NCBI GenBank assembly: GCA_020636645.1
Contig: JACJXO010000010.1
Span: 1 to 64,000, forward strand
DNA from: Chitinophagales bacterium
GTDB lineage: Bacteria > Bacteroidota > Bacteroidia > Chitinophagales > BACL12
DNA length: 64,000 bases
Direction of reading: 5' to 3'
Below, in pieces: positions 8,934-17,170 of this stretch (position 1 is the stretch's first letter; each line of letters begins with the position of its first letter). Under the pieces are notes generated by a model that was given only the letters and a program-made list of their open reading frames with translations, searched no databases and had not been told where the DNA came from. The translations under genes and the position numbers were made by a program.

Positions 8934-9773
8934 TTATTGGACCACTTCCTTGTTTCCACGCAGGTACACGAACCAATATACCAACCCCACCAGTCCGGCC
9001 CCACCCACTATATTGCCTAAAGTTACCGGAAGCAGATTGTACAACAATGCACGTTGCACGGTCAGCTGTGAAAGTTGGAGGCCTGCATCTGCCAGCATCG
9101 CATCCAGGGTGCCGCTGCCCGCTACTGCCATGCCTGCAGGTATGAAGTACATATTGGCCACGCAGTGCTCAAAGCCGGCTGCCACAAAGGCGCTGATGGG
9201 AAAAATGACCGACAGGATCTTGCCGGTGGTGGTGGCAGCACTGAAACTCAGCCAGACTGCCAGGCATACCAGAATGTTGCACAGGATGCCCAGCACAAAG
9301 GCCTGAACAGGTTCATGTGAACACTTCTGAACAGCAATGGAAACCATGTTGACCCCCGTTTGTCCATGACCTCCCAGATGGTATCCGGAAAGCAGGATCA
9401 TCGCCACCATACACATACTTCCTGCCAGATTTCCGGCATATACGATCATCCAGTTCCGCAATAACAACCGGGTGCTCACCTTTTTACTGGCCCAGGCCAT
9501 AACGATCAGATTATTTCCGGTAAAGAGTTCGGCTCCGCCTACAATAACGAGTATCAGCCCGAGGCTGAATACCACTCCTCCAACAAGTTTGGTGATGCCG
9601 AATGGCAGGGTGCTGCCTGCTGTGACCGTCGTGGCAAATATGGCTCCAAAGGCAATGAAAGATCCGGCAAGCACACTCAGAACGAACATGCGCATGGCTG
9701 TCATATGTGCCTTTTTTTCACCTATGCGCTCCGCCATTCGTGCCATTTCATCAGGAAGCAGATTGTCGATCAT
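8934..9773 (-). CDS. Formate/nitrite transporter (FNT) family channel
   Basis: 279 aa with six predicted membrane helices. The re-entrant loop GGAELFTGNN (about 79-88) and the second half-repeat GFEHCVANMYFIP, with pore His203, are diagnostic for FocA/NirC/HCA-type pentameric channels. The N-terminal helix (DEMARMAERIGEKKAHMTAMRMF) matches the family's gating segment. It moves small monovalent anions such as formate, nitrite or hydrosulphide across the inner membrane; the sequence alone does not settle which. No pyruvate formate-lyase or nitrite reductase gene lies nearby to hint at the substrate. Confidence 0.92.
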   Translation of the reverse strand: MIDNLLPDEMARMAERIGEKKAHMTAMRMFVLSVLAGSFIAFGAIFATTVTAGSTLPFGITKLVGGVVFSLGLILVIVGGAELFTGNNLIVMAWASKKVSTRLLLRNWMIVYAGNLAGSMCMVAMILLSGYHLGGHGQTGVNMVSIAVQKCSHEPVQAFVLGILCNILVCLAVWLSFSAATTTGKILSVIFPISAFVAAGFEHCVANMYFIPAGMAVAGSGTLDAMLADAGLQLSQLTVQRALLYNLLPVTLGNIVGGAGLVGLVYWFVYLRGNKEVVQ

Positions 9774-9923
9774 GTTCTGCTGTTTGGTGTAAAATTATCT
9801 GCCATAGATATGGAAAATGGTGGCTCTTGTCATGGATAAACTTTGATTTTTGTTAGCAGTTAGGCGGTTATTGGATCACATGTTTGACATGATCCTGATT
9901 TTTTATCGCATATTTTTACCAGA

Positions 9924-10478
9924 ATGAAATGGCCTGGATGCCTCTGTATTTTCTGCTTGCTGATGACCGGTGCTCAGGCACAGGTGTCAGAACAGCCACA
10001 CAATCTGTTTCTGCTCGTATTGGATGTGCAGCCGGCTTACTATACTGATCAGGAAGCTGCAGATATAATGGTCAGGACCATCAACAGTTTGGCCGAGTCA
10101 ACTCCTGCTTCCAATATGGCTGTTACACAGGCTGCCGGACAGTCACTGAATATTTCTCTCAAGGGTTTTTCTAAAACGACCCTTCCGCCTGCAGAACTTG
10201 ATCCCAAACTACAGATTGCACAGGCACCCGTGTACACGAAGATCACCCCGAATGCACTGGAACAGGAAGAACTGAACAGCCAACTCAGGGAACTGAAAGT
10301 GAATATGCTTCTTCTTTCCGGACTCATGGCTGAACAGTGCGTGTACCACACAGCCATCGGTGCCCTGAAGGAAGGCTATTCCGTATATCTGATCGCAGAT
10401 GCAGTAATGGGCAGCACCCCGAAGAAAAAAGAAAAGGCGCTCAAAAAACTTGCTAAGAAGGGTGTGATCATATATTGA
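9924..10478 (+). CDS. Periplasmic isochorismatase-like cysteine hydrolase
   Basis: 184 aa. A signal peptide (MKWPGCLCIFCLLMTGAQAQ) precedes an isochorismatase-fold domain with the family's three catalytic positions: Asp34 in LVLDVQ, Lys106 in VYTKITPNAL and Cys139 in GLMAEQCVYHTA. Members hydrolyse amides or isochorismate; this one lacks neighbours that suggest a substrate. Export is unusual, as most relatives are cytoplasmic. A TATTTTTA box at 9911-9918 lies just before the start. The basic C-terminus (KKKEKALKKLAKK) is intact. It converges on the metallophosphoesterase gene with an 8-bp gap. Confidence 0.85.
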   Translation: MKWPGCLCIFCLLMTGAQAQVSEQPHNLFLLVLDVQPAYYTDQEAADIMVRTINSLAESTPASNMAVTQAAGQSLNISLKGFSKTTLPPAELDPKLQIAQAPVYTKITPNALEQEELNSQLRELKVNMLLLSGLMAEQCVYHTAIGALKEGYSVYLIADAVMGSTPKKKEKALKKLAKKGVIIY

Positions 10479-10486
10479 TCTGAGTA

Positions 10487-11233
10487 CTATCGGGCAGTCC
10501 GCAATGCATCGGCAAATGCCTGTGGTAAAACGGATGCTTCCACTGCTGCGGCAGAGCCTTCCACATCATACGCTACTCTTCTGAACTGCACCTCACCCAA
10601 ACCGTCTTCATCGATTTCCAGCAACACGTAGCAGGCTCTCGGATCACCATCCTTAGGCTTCCCCACCGATCCGATGTTGATGGCATGGAGTGTCTGACCA
10701 TCTCTGCCGGTCAGTGTCCGGTGCCAGGGTTTATGGGTATGACCGAAACACAGGATGTCGGCTTCGGCTTCTTCCATGATGTGTACCAGGCTTTTGTCTG
10801 TGCGGTCTTCAAAGAGGTATTCGTTGATGCGTCGCGGACTCCCATGCACGAGCAACAGATCGAACCGGGCATGATCTTCACCGAAAGGCAGCCTGATCTC
10901 ACGGGGTAATTCGTCCAGGAATTTCCTGTTTTTTTCGGTGATGATCTGGTTGGTATAGGCGATGGACCTTGCACCATTTGCCTTCTCTTCATCGGTCTTG
11001 TAGGCACAGCCACAATCGTCGCTGTTGCGGCCCACACCATCATCGTAGTTGCCGGCAATGGTGGGAATATTTCTTTCACGAATGAGCTCGCACACTTCAT
11101 TCGGCCAGACATGATAGCCCACCAGATCGCCCAGGCAAAAGATGGCATCGGGTTGCTGTGCATCGATATCGGCCAGCATCGCTTCCAGTGCAGGCAGGTT
11201 GGCGTGGATGTCGGAGAACAGGGCGATCTTCAT
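10487..11233 (-). CDS. Calcineurin-like metallophosphoesterase, last gene of the ars operon
   Basis: 248 aa. It shows all blocks of the YfcE/MJ0936-type phosphodiesterases: FSDIHAN (Asp8, His10), GDLVGY (Asp36), GNYDDGVG, VHGSPR and GHTHKP, so a dinuclear metal site is complete. It probably hydrolyses a phosphodiester or phosphomonoester in the cytoplasm; the substrate is unknown. It follows acr3 by 10 bp and is the fourth gene of the arsenic unit. A role in handling arsenylated or phosphorylated metabolites would fit the context, but that is inference. A CGCAYKTDEEKANG insertion with two Cys follows the asparagine block and could bind metal or arsenite. Confidence 0.88.
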   Translation of the reverse strand: MKIALFSDIHANLPALEAMLADIDAQQPDAIFCLGDLVGYHVWPNEVCELIRERNIPTIAGNYDDGVGRNSDDCGCAYKTDEEKANGARSIAYTNQIITEKNRKFLDELPREIRLPFGEDHARFDLLLVHGSPRRINEYLFEDRTDKSLVHIMEEAEADILCFGHTHKPWHRTLTGRDGQTLHAINIGSVGKPKDGDPRACYVLLEIDEDGLGEVQFRRVAYDVEGSAAAVEASVLPQAFADALRTAR

Positions 11234-11243
11234 GTGTGTAGAT

Positions 11244-12254
11244 TTAATATCTCCATTTATTCGCCATCGCCACGAGCGACAGCATCACAGGTACTTCTAT
11301 CAGTACACCCACCACCGTAGCCAGCGAAGCACCGGAGTTCAGTCCGAACAGTGATATCGCCACTGCCACCGCCAGCTCAAAGAAATTGCTGGCGCCGATC
11401 ATAGCTGCAGGTGCGCATACTGCGTGCCGCAATTTCAGAAAGCGACCGGCGAACCAGGTGAGAAAAAAAATGAAATAGGTCTGGAGAGTGAGTGGTATGG
11501 CGATCAGCAGAATGACCACCGGTTTGTTCAGAATGGTATCGCCCTGAAAAGCGAACAGCAATACAAGTGTCGTGAGCAGGGCGATGATGGACACCGGTTT
11601 CAATCTGTGCAGGAACACCTCTTTGAACCACTCCTTTCCTTTGAAACGCAGTAGCAGACGGTTACTCAGATAACCGAAGATCAATGGTATCACCACAAAG
11701 GTCACCACCGATGCTGCCAGTACATCCCAGGGAATAGGAATATCGGTGATGCCCAGCAACAAGCGTACGATGGGGATGAAGGCTATCAGCAATATGAGAT
11801 CGTTCACCGACACCTGCACCAGGGTGTAGTTGGCATCACCTTTGGTCAGGTAAGACCAGACAAAGACCATGGCCGTGCAGGGAGCAGCACCCAACAGGAT
11901 CGCACCGGCGATGTACTGATCGGCTTCTTCCGGTGTGATCCAGGCTTTATACAAATGATCGAAAAAAAAACAGGCGAAGAAGGCCATGGTAAAAGGCTTG
12001 ATCAGCCAGTTCACCACCACCGTTAGTCCGAGTCCCTTCCAGTTCTTTCCCACCTGTGCAATGGACGAAAAATCGATCTGCACCATCATCGGATAGATCA
12101 TCAGCCAGACCAGGATGGCCACCGGCAGATTGACACCGGCCCAGACCATATCGCTCAGCACGGTGATGGAATCACCCGCCAGTCTGCCAAGCAGGATACC
12201 TGCGGCGATGCAAAGCGCCACCCACAGGCTCAGGTATCTTTCAAACCGTCCCAT
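11244..12254 (-). CDS. acr3: Arsenite efflux permease, ACR3 family
   Basis: 336 aa from the chosen start MGRFERYLSLW at 12254; a longer open frame begins at 12305 but would overlap arsM by 50 bp and has no membrane character. About ten membrane helices follow. The family signature GAAPCTAMVFVWS contains the conserved Cys needed for As(III) transport, and the LIKPFTMAFFA and MIGASNFFELAVAVA segments are characteristic of ACR3 rather than ArsB. It expels arsenite across the inner membrane. It starts 2 bp before the arsM stop region, so it is translationally adjacent in arsR-arsM-acr3-metallophosphoesterase. Confidence 0.93.
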   Translation of the reverse strand: MGRFERYLSLWVALCIAAGILLGRLAGDSITVLSDMVWAGVNLPVAILVWLMIYPMMVQIDFSSIAQVGKNWKGLGLTVVVNWLIKPFTMAFFACFFFDHLYKAWITPEEADQYIAGAILLGAAPCTAMVFVWSYLTKGDANYTLVQVSVNDLILLIAFIPIVRLLLGITDIPIPWDVLAASVVTFVVIPLIFGYLSNRLLLRFKGKEWFKEVFLHRLKPVSIIALLTTLVLLFAFQGDTILNKPVVILLIAIPLTLQTYFIFFLTWFAGRFLKLRHAVCAPAAMIGASNFFELAVAVAISLFGLNSGASLATVVGVLIEVPVMLSLVAMANKWRY

Positions 12255-12255
12255 C

Positions 12256-13143
12256 TTAATTGCAGCAACCGGGTTCGCAGCAGGGCTTCTTCGCCTGCAT
12301 ATCACTCAGGTCGATGGCCGGAGTCTTGTCCGTTCCACCGGGTTTTTCTGCATAGACCGTGATGCTGAAGATGCCATATGCACCACTTTTGAATGAGGCT
12401 ATTCCCTCGGTATCCAGGTAGTTGGAAAGAATATCATCCGGAATGTCAATGACCTTTTCTTTCTGGATGGTGATGCCTGCAAATCCGGCTTCTTCTATGA
12501 AGCGCAGGTAGTCTTTTTTCTGGATGGCACCGGATACACAACCGGCGTACATCTCGGCGTCCTGTCTTAGTGCTTCCGGTAATTCACCCAGCAGCACAAT
12601 GTCAGATATACTGAAATGTCCGCCGGGCTTCAGCACCCGATAGATCTCTTGCACCACCTGTTGTTTATCGGGCACCAGGTTGAGCACACAGTTGCTCACC
12701 ACCACATCAGCCACGTTGTCGGATACCGGCATGGCTTCGATATCGCCTTCGCGGAATTCCACATTGTGGAAGCCCAGTTTTTCGGCATTCTCCCTGGCCT
12801 TTCTGATCATGGCCGGGGTGAAGTCAATGCCGATCACCTTGCCCTCTGCACCGGTTTCATGACGGGCCACAAAGCAGTCGTTGCCGGCACCTGAACCCAG
12901 GTCTATGACCACATCGCCTGTCTTTATTTTAGCAAAGGCGGTGGGCAGTCCGCAGCCAAGACCGAGGTCTGCCTCCGGGTTGTAGCCTTTCAGTTCTGTA
13001 TAGTCTTCGCTCATGATGTTATAGACCTCATCAGAGCAGCAGGTGGAGCCGCAGCAGGAGCTGCTGTTCATTTCCTTATCCTGCGTGGCGATCTCGCTGT
13101 ATTTTTCGCGAACGATGCGCTTCAGTTCTTCTGCGTTTTGCAT
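12256..13143 (-). CDS. arsM: Arsenite S-adenosylmethionine methyltransferase
   Basis: 295 aa. SAM-binding motif VIDLGSGAGNDC (79-90) and all three As(III)-binding cysteines of ArsM: Cys64 in GLGCGLP, Cys152 in SNCVLNL and Cys202 in AGCVSGA. There is a Cys-rich N-terminal patch (SSCCGSTCC) and a Cys-rich tail (KKPCCEPGCCN) that may capture As(III). It converts arsenite to mono-, di- and trimethylated forms. It lies between arsR (12 bp upstream) and acr3 (1 bp downstream), so methylation and efflux are induced together. Confidence 0.95.
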   Translation of the reverse strand: MQNAEELKRIVREKYSEIATQDKEMNSSSCCGSTCCSDEVYNIMSEDYTELKGYNPEADLGLGCGLPTAFAKIKTGDVVIDLGSGAGNDCFVARHETGAEGKVIGIDFTPAMIRKARENAEKLGFHNVEFREGDIEAMPVSDNVADVVVSNCVLNLVPDKQQVVQEIYRVLKPGGHFSISDIVLLGELPEALRQDAEMYAGCVSGAIQKKDYLRFIEEAGFAGITIQKEKVIDIPDDILSNYLDTEGIASFKSGAYGIFSITVYAEKPGGTDKTPAIDLSDMQAKKPCCEPGCCN

Positions 13144-13155
13144 AGCATGTGTTTT

Positions 13156-13485
13156 TTAGCAACAGAAATTGCCGGGCTGGTACCGGTCGAACAAACCTCC
13201 GAACAGTTCTTTCACTTCCGCCCAGCGATCGGGATTGATGCAGTAGCAGACCGACACGCCTTCTACGGTACCCTGTATGAGTCCCAGTTCTTTCAGTTCC
13301 CGCAGGTGCTGGCTGATCGTGGCCTGTGCCAGTCCGAGTTCTTCCACCAGGTCGCCGTTGATACAGGCATTCGCCTCCAGCAGGTATTCCAGGATGGCGA
13401 TGCGGGCCGGGTGCCCCAGCGCCTTGGCATAGCGGGACAGTTCGTTCTGTTGTTCGGTAAAGAGGTCTGTTTTGGTAACGCCCAT
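13156..13485 (-). CDS. arsR: ArsR-family arsenic-responsive repressor
   Basis: 109 aa winged helix. The region from RYAKALGHPARIAILEYLL to LGLAQATISQHLRELKELGLI contains the recognition helix. The canonical ELCVCDL sensor is absent; the equivalent region reads ANACINGDL with one Cys (Cys41). Other candidates are VCYC (Cys80, Cys82) in the wing and the C-terminal Cys108-Cys109, so the arsenite site has probably moved, as is known for several ArsR subtypes. It is the first gene of the ars operon, with a palindromic operator just upstream of its ATG. Confidence 0.93.
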   Translation of the reverse strand: MGVTKTDLFTEQQNELSRYAKALGHPARIAILEYLLEANACINGDLVEELGLAQATISQHLRELKELGLIQGTVEGVSVCYCINPDRWAEVKELFGGLFDRYQPGNFCC

Positions 13486-13498
13486 TGTATTTAATTAC

Positions 13499-13514
13499 AT
13501 TGCAATATTACGAT
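13499..13514. promoter_or_regulatory. Putative ArsR operator
   Basis: ATTGCAATATTACGAT is a 16-bp imperfect palindrome (six of eight pairs) containing the perfect 8-mer ATTGCAAT, 14 bp upstream of the arsR ATG. Sequence and position fit ArsR/SmtB-type operators. Confidence 0.6.
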
Positions 13515-13584
13515 GAATAAGAACAATTCAAAAATTCCGGCAATTTTTTTTGAGCAAGCGGCCTGCTGCCTCTCAACATCATGG

Positions 13585-13650
13585 GTCCGGCTTTCGGCTG
13601 GATCTGCCCTCGCTGCGCTGCGGTCAGGATGCCGCCTCTATCCGGGCTAA
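13585..13650 (-). repeat. Bacteroidota-type structured intergenic element
   Basis: Read on the minus strand, the element begins TTAGCCCGGATAGAGGCGGC, continues ATCC, a GC-rich imperfect stem (GACCGCAGCGCAGCGAGGGC), then AGATCCAGCCGAAAGCCGG. The two conserved flanks with a variable stem match a repeated intergenic sequence I remember from many Flavobacteria and other Bacteroidota (AGCCC-GAT-G-GCGGCATCC, stem, AGATA-AGC-GAAAGC-GG). Its function is unknown to me. It is GC-rich in an AT-rich gap and lies 100 bp upstream of arsR. Confidence 0.5.
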
Positions 13651-13694
13651 GAAGAATGTGCGGCTGCTTCGTTGTAGCCTTTTTCGTTTTGCTT

Positions 13695-13757
13695 CCTGAA
13701 AATGCTGTTTCAGGTCTTTATACCTGATCAGCAGTGGGGTGTTTTCACCCTTTTTTT
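13695..13757 (+). promoter_or_regulatory. Leader with competing hairpins and a terminator-like stem
   Basis: CCTGAAA (13695-13701) pairs with TTTCAGG (13708-13714); TCAGGT (13710-13715) pairs with ACCTGA (13722-13727). The two hairpins share bases and exclude each other. They are followed by GGGTG-TTTT-CACCC and seven T (13737-13757), a short intrinsic-terminator shape. No plus-strand gene ends upstream, so an attenuator in the leader of the cargo array is one reading. Nothing else is recognisable between here and 13864. Confidence 0.45.
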
Positions 13758-13864
13758 GCATTCCTGTACACCCGAAATTCGCATTAAGAGTATGTCATTT
13801 TTGTATCATCTGTTTGGATATATGAAAATTGTTTCTTACATTAGTAACCATTAACCCGATTACC

Positions 13865-16451
13865 ATGAAAAATTCAACTTCCCCCCACTGTTCACTGTTC
13901 ACTGCTCACTGCTCCACTGCTCCACTGCTTACTGCTCACTACCTCATTGCTGATCCTATCCCCCTCCGTGCACGCCCAGGAGCTGATCACTAAGGTATGG
14001 GAGCATACCACAGGTGCCCCTGACACGGTCTACAGCCGTATAGACACCAGTACCACCACAGATGATACGCTGGCCAGGATAGACATGGGATTTATAGGCA
14101 GCAGCACCACCAAGGAGATCATGAAGACCACCAGCCAGGGCGGCGAGTACAGGAATTTCTTCCTGGCACACACCGGTGCAGATGGCGTGACCAACGTACA
14201 GAAAACCGACGGGCTATACACCAAAGACCTCTACCCCAAGGTGGACCTGATGCACTATTTTGACCAGGCAGGGGTGAAATTCTACCTCATCATCCAGCCC
14301 GGCTACAGCCAGCAGAACGACCCTATAGAAATGGTGTTCAACGGAGCAAGCATCACATTCAATGCCGACACCACCCTGACCCTGGAAACCGAGATAGGCG
14401 GTATCACCCTCAGAAAACCCGAAGCCTACGAGATAGAGACAGACGGCAGCCGCACCGACCTGACCTGGCACCCGGAGTACACCGATGAAGGAAGTGGGGT
14501 AGTGGGGATGTCACTGGGTAGCTACACGACCAGCAAGGTGTTGGTGCTGGAATTTGGGGTGGAGAAGGAATTACTTGAAGAAGGTGGCGGAGACGATAAT
14601 GTAGTTTGGTCAACAATTGTTGGAGGAAGTGGGTATGAAAGACTGTATGATCTGGTTAGCACAAATAATGTTGACTATGCTGTAACTGACTTTTTGTACA
14701 CTGTTGGGGTTGCCTACGATACGGAATTTCCGGAATCTCTGCTTTTCATAAATACCAGTGTGGGCGATTTTGACATCTTTGTTCAGCAGTTTCAAATTGA
14801 CGATGAACCATTGGGCAAACCCATGTGGGGCCTTTATCTAGGAGGTAGTAATGAGGATGGACATGAACTTTACTACGCTCTTTCCAAAACCACCTACCCA
14901 AAAATTGCCAGATCTCCATGGGTGCACGGAGAAGAGAGTTTATTGGGCGCCTATATAGTTGGTACTACGTGGTCTGAAGATTTTCCAACTGTTGATTTTA
15001 ACTCGGCCAGCACAGAAGACTATTTTGTTGATGAGTTTCCGGAGGGCATTCTGATGGCAGGTTTTATTACCAGGGTAGATGCGGCTGGGTTACCTATTTG
15101 GTCCACCTATATTGCCGGGGAAGGTACTTATACATGGACTACGAATGTTGAAACAAGCAGCGACCTGGTCTATATTTGTGGGGCAAGCGACGGGGAAGGC
15201 GATTTTGTATTGTACGATCCGGATGGAGCCGGCCCTGCCTATAGTGAGTCTGACGGAACAGCCTACATTGCGGCATTTTCGCACAATGCCATTTTGCAAT
15301 GGGGTACCATGATAGGGGGAAATACCTATGCACCGATTGGAGAATACGGAACGGCTATTGCTGTTTCAAATGAAGGAGAAATTTATCTTAGTGGCAATAC
15401 TGTATCAGGCAGTTTTCCTACAACAACCGGAGCATTTCAGGAGACATTTGGTGGCGGCGGCACCTCCGTGTACGACGCATTTCTGGTAAAGTTTGAAGAT
15501 GATTTTTCATTGGAATGGGCCACCTATCTTGGCGGTGAGAATCAGGATTATTCCACAGGTATTGCTACAGATGATGACGGAGATGTCTTTCTTGTAGGAT
15601 ACACCAATGACGTATCAGAAGACTTGCCGGTGCAGACGACATACCCATCCGGCAGCGATTATTACTTTGATGATTCGTACAATGATACTGACGAAATGGA
15701 TGGGTTAATTGCCGAATTTGATACTGATGGTGATATTAAACTATTGACTTATTTCGGAGGTGATAATCGAGATTTGATCTATGACATATCATTTAGCCAC
15801 CAATACAAACTTATGGCATTTACCGGTCTTTCTCTTAGTTCCTATAGCAGTTTCCCCACCAGAGACCTGGATGGCACCTATTTTCTCGCGAGTAAACCGG
15901 GTGATATTTCCATATTCATGGGAATCATTGACCAGGATAATATCTGGCATTACAGCAGCTTTGTGGGAGGCACCGCTGATGGCTGGGGTATGGGTGTGTA
16001 TTGCGGCTGGGATTACTACTTTAATACCGGGTATTTGGCGTTTTTTGATGAGTCTGAGACGTTTGATCCACTAGTTGATACAGATGTGGGGGATGAGTGT
16101 TGGTATCAAACGGAGCCATTAAGCTTTGCGGATCCAAGCACTGAAGGTTATCCAAATTATGAATCTTATATTTCAGTCTATAACTACGAACCATTCCCTG
16201 AAATAGTCCCGACTGGTCTAAGCACAATAAACAGTGCAGGCATCAATATTTTTCCAAACCCAACTACTGAATGGGTAAATATAAGTACCTGTACTGCATT
16301 CATCCTGGATGTTTTCAATTCAAACGGATCAATGGTATTTTCCTGTGTTTCATGTAAACAGGTTGATGTAAGTAATTGGCCTAAAGGAGTCTATTTGGCT
16401 AATATTGTTTCGGACAATGAAGTTTCCCACTTTAAAATCATAGTGCAATGA
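13865..16451 (+). CDS. SBBP propeller protein (DUF7948-like N-terminus, T9SS CTD); 5' end possibly phase-variable
   Basis: The uninterrupted frame starts at a TTG at 13947 (834 aa) and already contains the end of a signal peptide (LLILSPSVHAQ). The best start, ATG at 13865 followed by KNSTSP, lies 82 nt upstream in another frame; between them is the CACTGYT repeat tract (13886-13936). Removing one 7-bp unit would join them into one Sec signal peptide. The mature protein has an N-terminal domain as in DUF7948/SBBP proteins (LYPKVDLMHYFDQAGVKFYL, IGGITLRKPEAYEIE), then propeller repeats (WSTIVGGSGYERLYDL, WATYLGGENQDYSTGIA) and a sorting domain from INIFPNPTTE to FKIIVQ. The first 640 bp are clearly GC-richer than the rest, suggesting a mosaic gene. 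It heads the cargo array; its TGA overlaps the next ATG (ATGA). Confidence 0.75.
13886..13936 (+). repeat. CACTGYT tandem repeat in the signal-peptide region
   Basis: Seven adjacent units: CACTGTT, CACTGTT, CACTGCT, CACTGCTC, CACTGCTC, CACTGCTT, ACTGCT (lengths 7, 7, 7, 8, 8, 8, 6). The array lies between a plausible ATG and the coding frame and changes frame between them. Tracts like this are prone to slipped-strand mispairing. Confidence 0.8.
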
Positions 16452-17170
16452 AAGCTTTGTTGTTCGCATTATTTATATATAGAAGTATATGTTGTCTGGG
16501 CCAATGGACGGAGATATCAAATTTGCCTTTGATCAGTACACCTGGTGAGGGCTTTTCGGATATAATTTTTATGAATGATAGTGTAGGGATTATTCCATAC
16601 AGCAATGTCATTCTTCGTTCCACAGACAAAGGCTATACCTGGGATACGGTGTACCAGGAAGCCACTGGAGCCTGTAAGTATAGCAAAGTATTATTACAGC
16701 GGTGGGTCGCCGGACTGGTTATGAAGAGTTTACAACTTAAATAGGGGTTCATGATTATGGTTTGACTTCTGACCGAAATGTGATATTGTGGGGGAGACCA
16801 TTGGAAAAACTGACAGCTTGGGGTACAATAGAAGGTCCACGGTTCCGCTTATACATGAAAGAGCAGGAAGGCCTTTTGCTGAATACGCTGGAAATGATGA
16901 TTTGTCATTACTGGAAGATTTTCCAGAGGATTGGCTTTTATGTATTACCAACAATGACTGCAGGGGATCATTCATTTACAACACAATGAGAAATTAGCAC
17001 TGGATATATTTTATCGGTAGAAGAATTTCAATATAGATGGAGAACCTAACAGGAAGATTTTGATCTGTTTCCATAAATAGTGGACAATGGAAATATTGCT
17101 AGTTCTTGTAATAGAGTTGGTAACTACACATTATTCTATTTGGAGGTGGAGATGAATACATACTTGCCAA
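16448..17170 (+). pseudogene. Decayed copy of the YCF48-like cargo gene
   Basis: The first 80 codons read MKALLFALFIYRSICCLGQ and then closely parallel the intact gene at 20902 (QWTEISN, NDSVGI, RSTDKGYTWDTVYQEATGACKYSKV against RSVDKGYTWDTVYQEATGACKFSKV). After about 16690 the frame breaks, with deletions and stops, but DNA similarity continues: GGTTCATGATTATGG near 16744, GTGATATTGTGGGGGAGACC near 16780, and GGAGGTGGAGATGAATACAT near 17140 all match blocks of the intact paralogue. About two thirds of the gene is missing. Its ATG overlaps the previous stop as ATGA, so it was once an ordinary member of the coupled array. Confidence 0.8.

Noticed and set aside
13886..13936. CRISPR array
   Set aside because: Units of 6-8 bp are direct tandem repeats without spacers, and no cas genes are present.
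13865..13995. Independent small gene starting at ATG 13865
   Set aside because: In its own frame it gives a 43-residue Ser/Thr/His-rich peptide ending in a stop, without features; it makes better sense as the displaced start of the SBBP gene.
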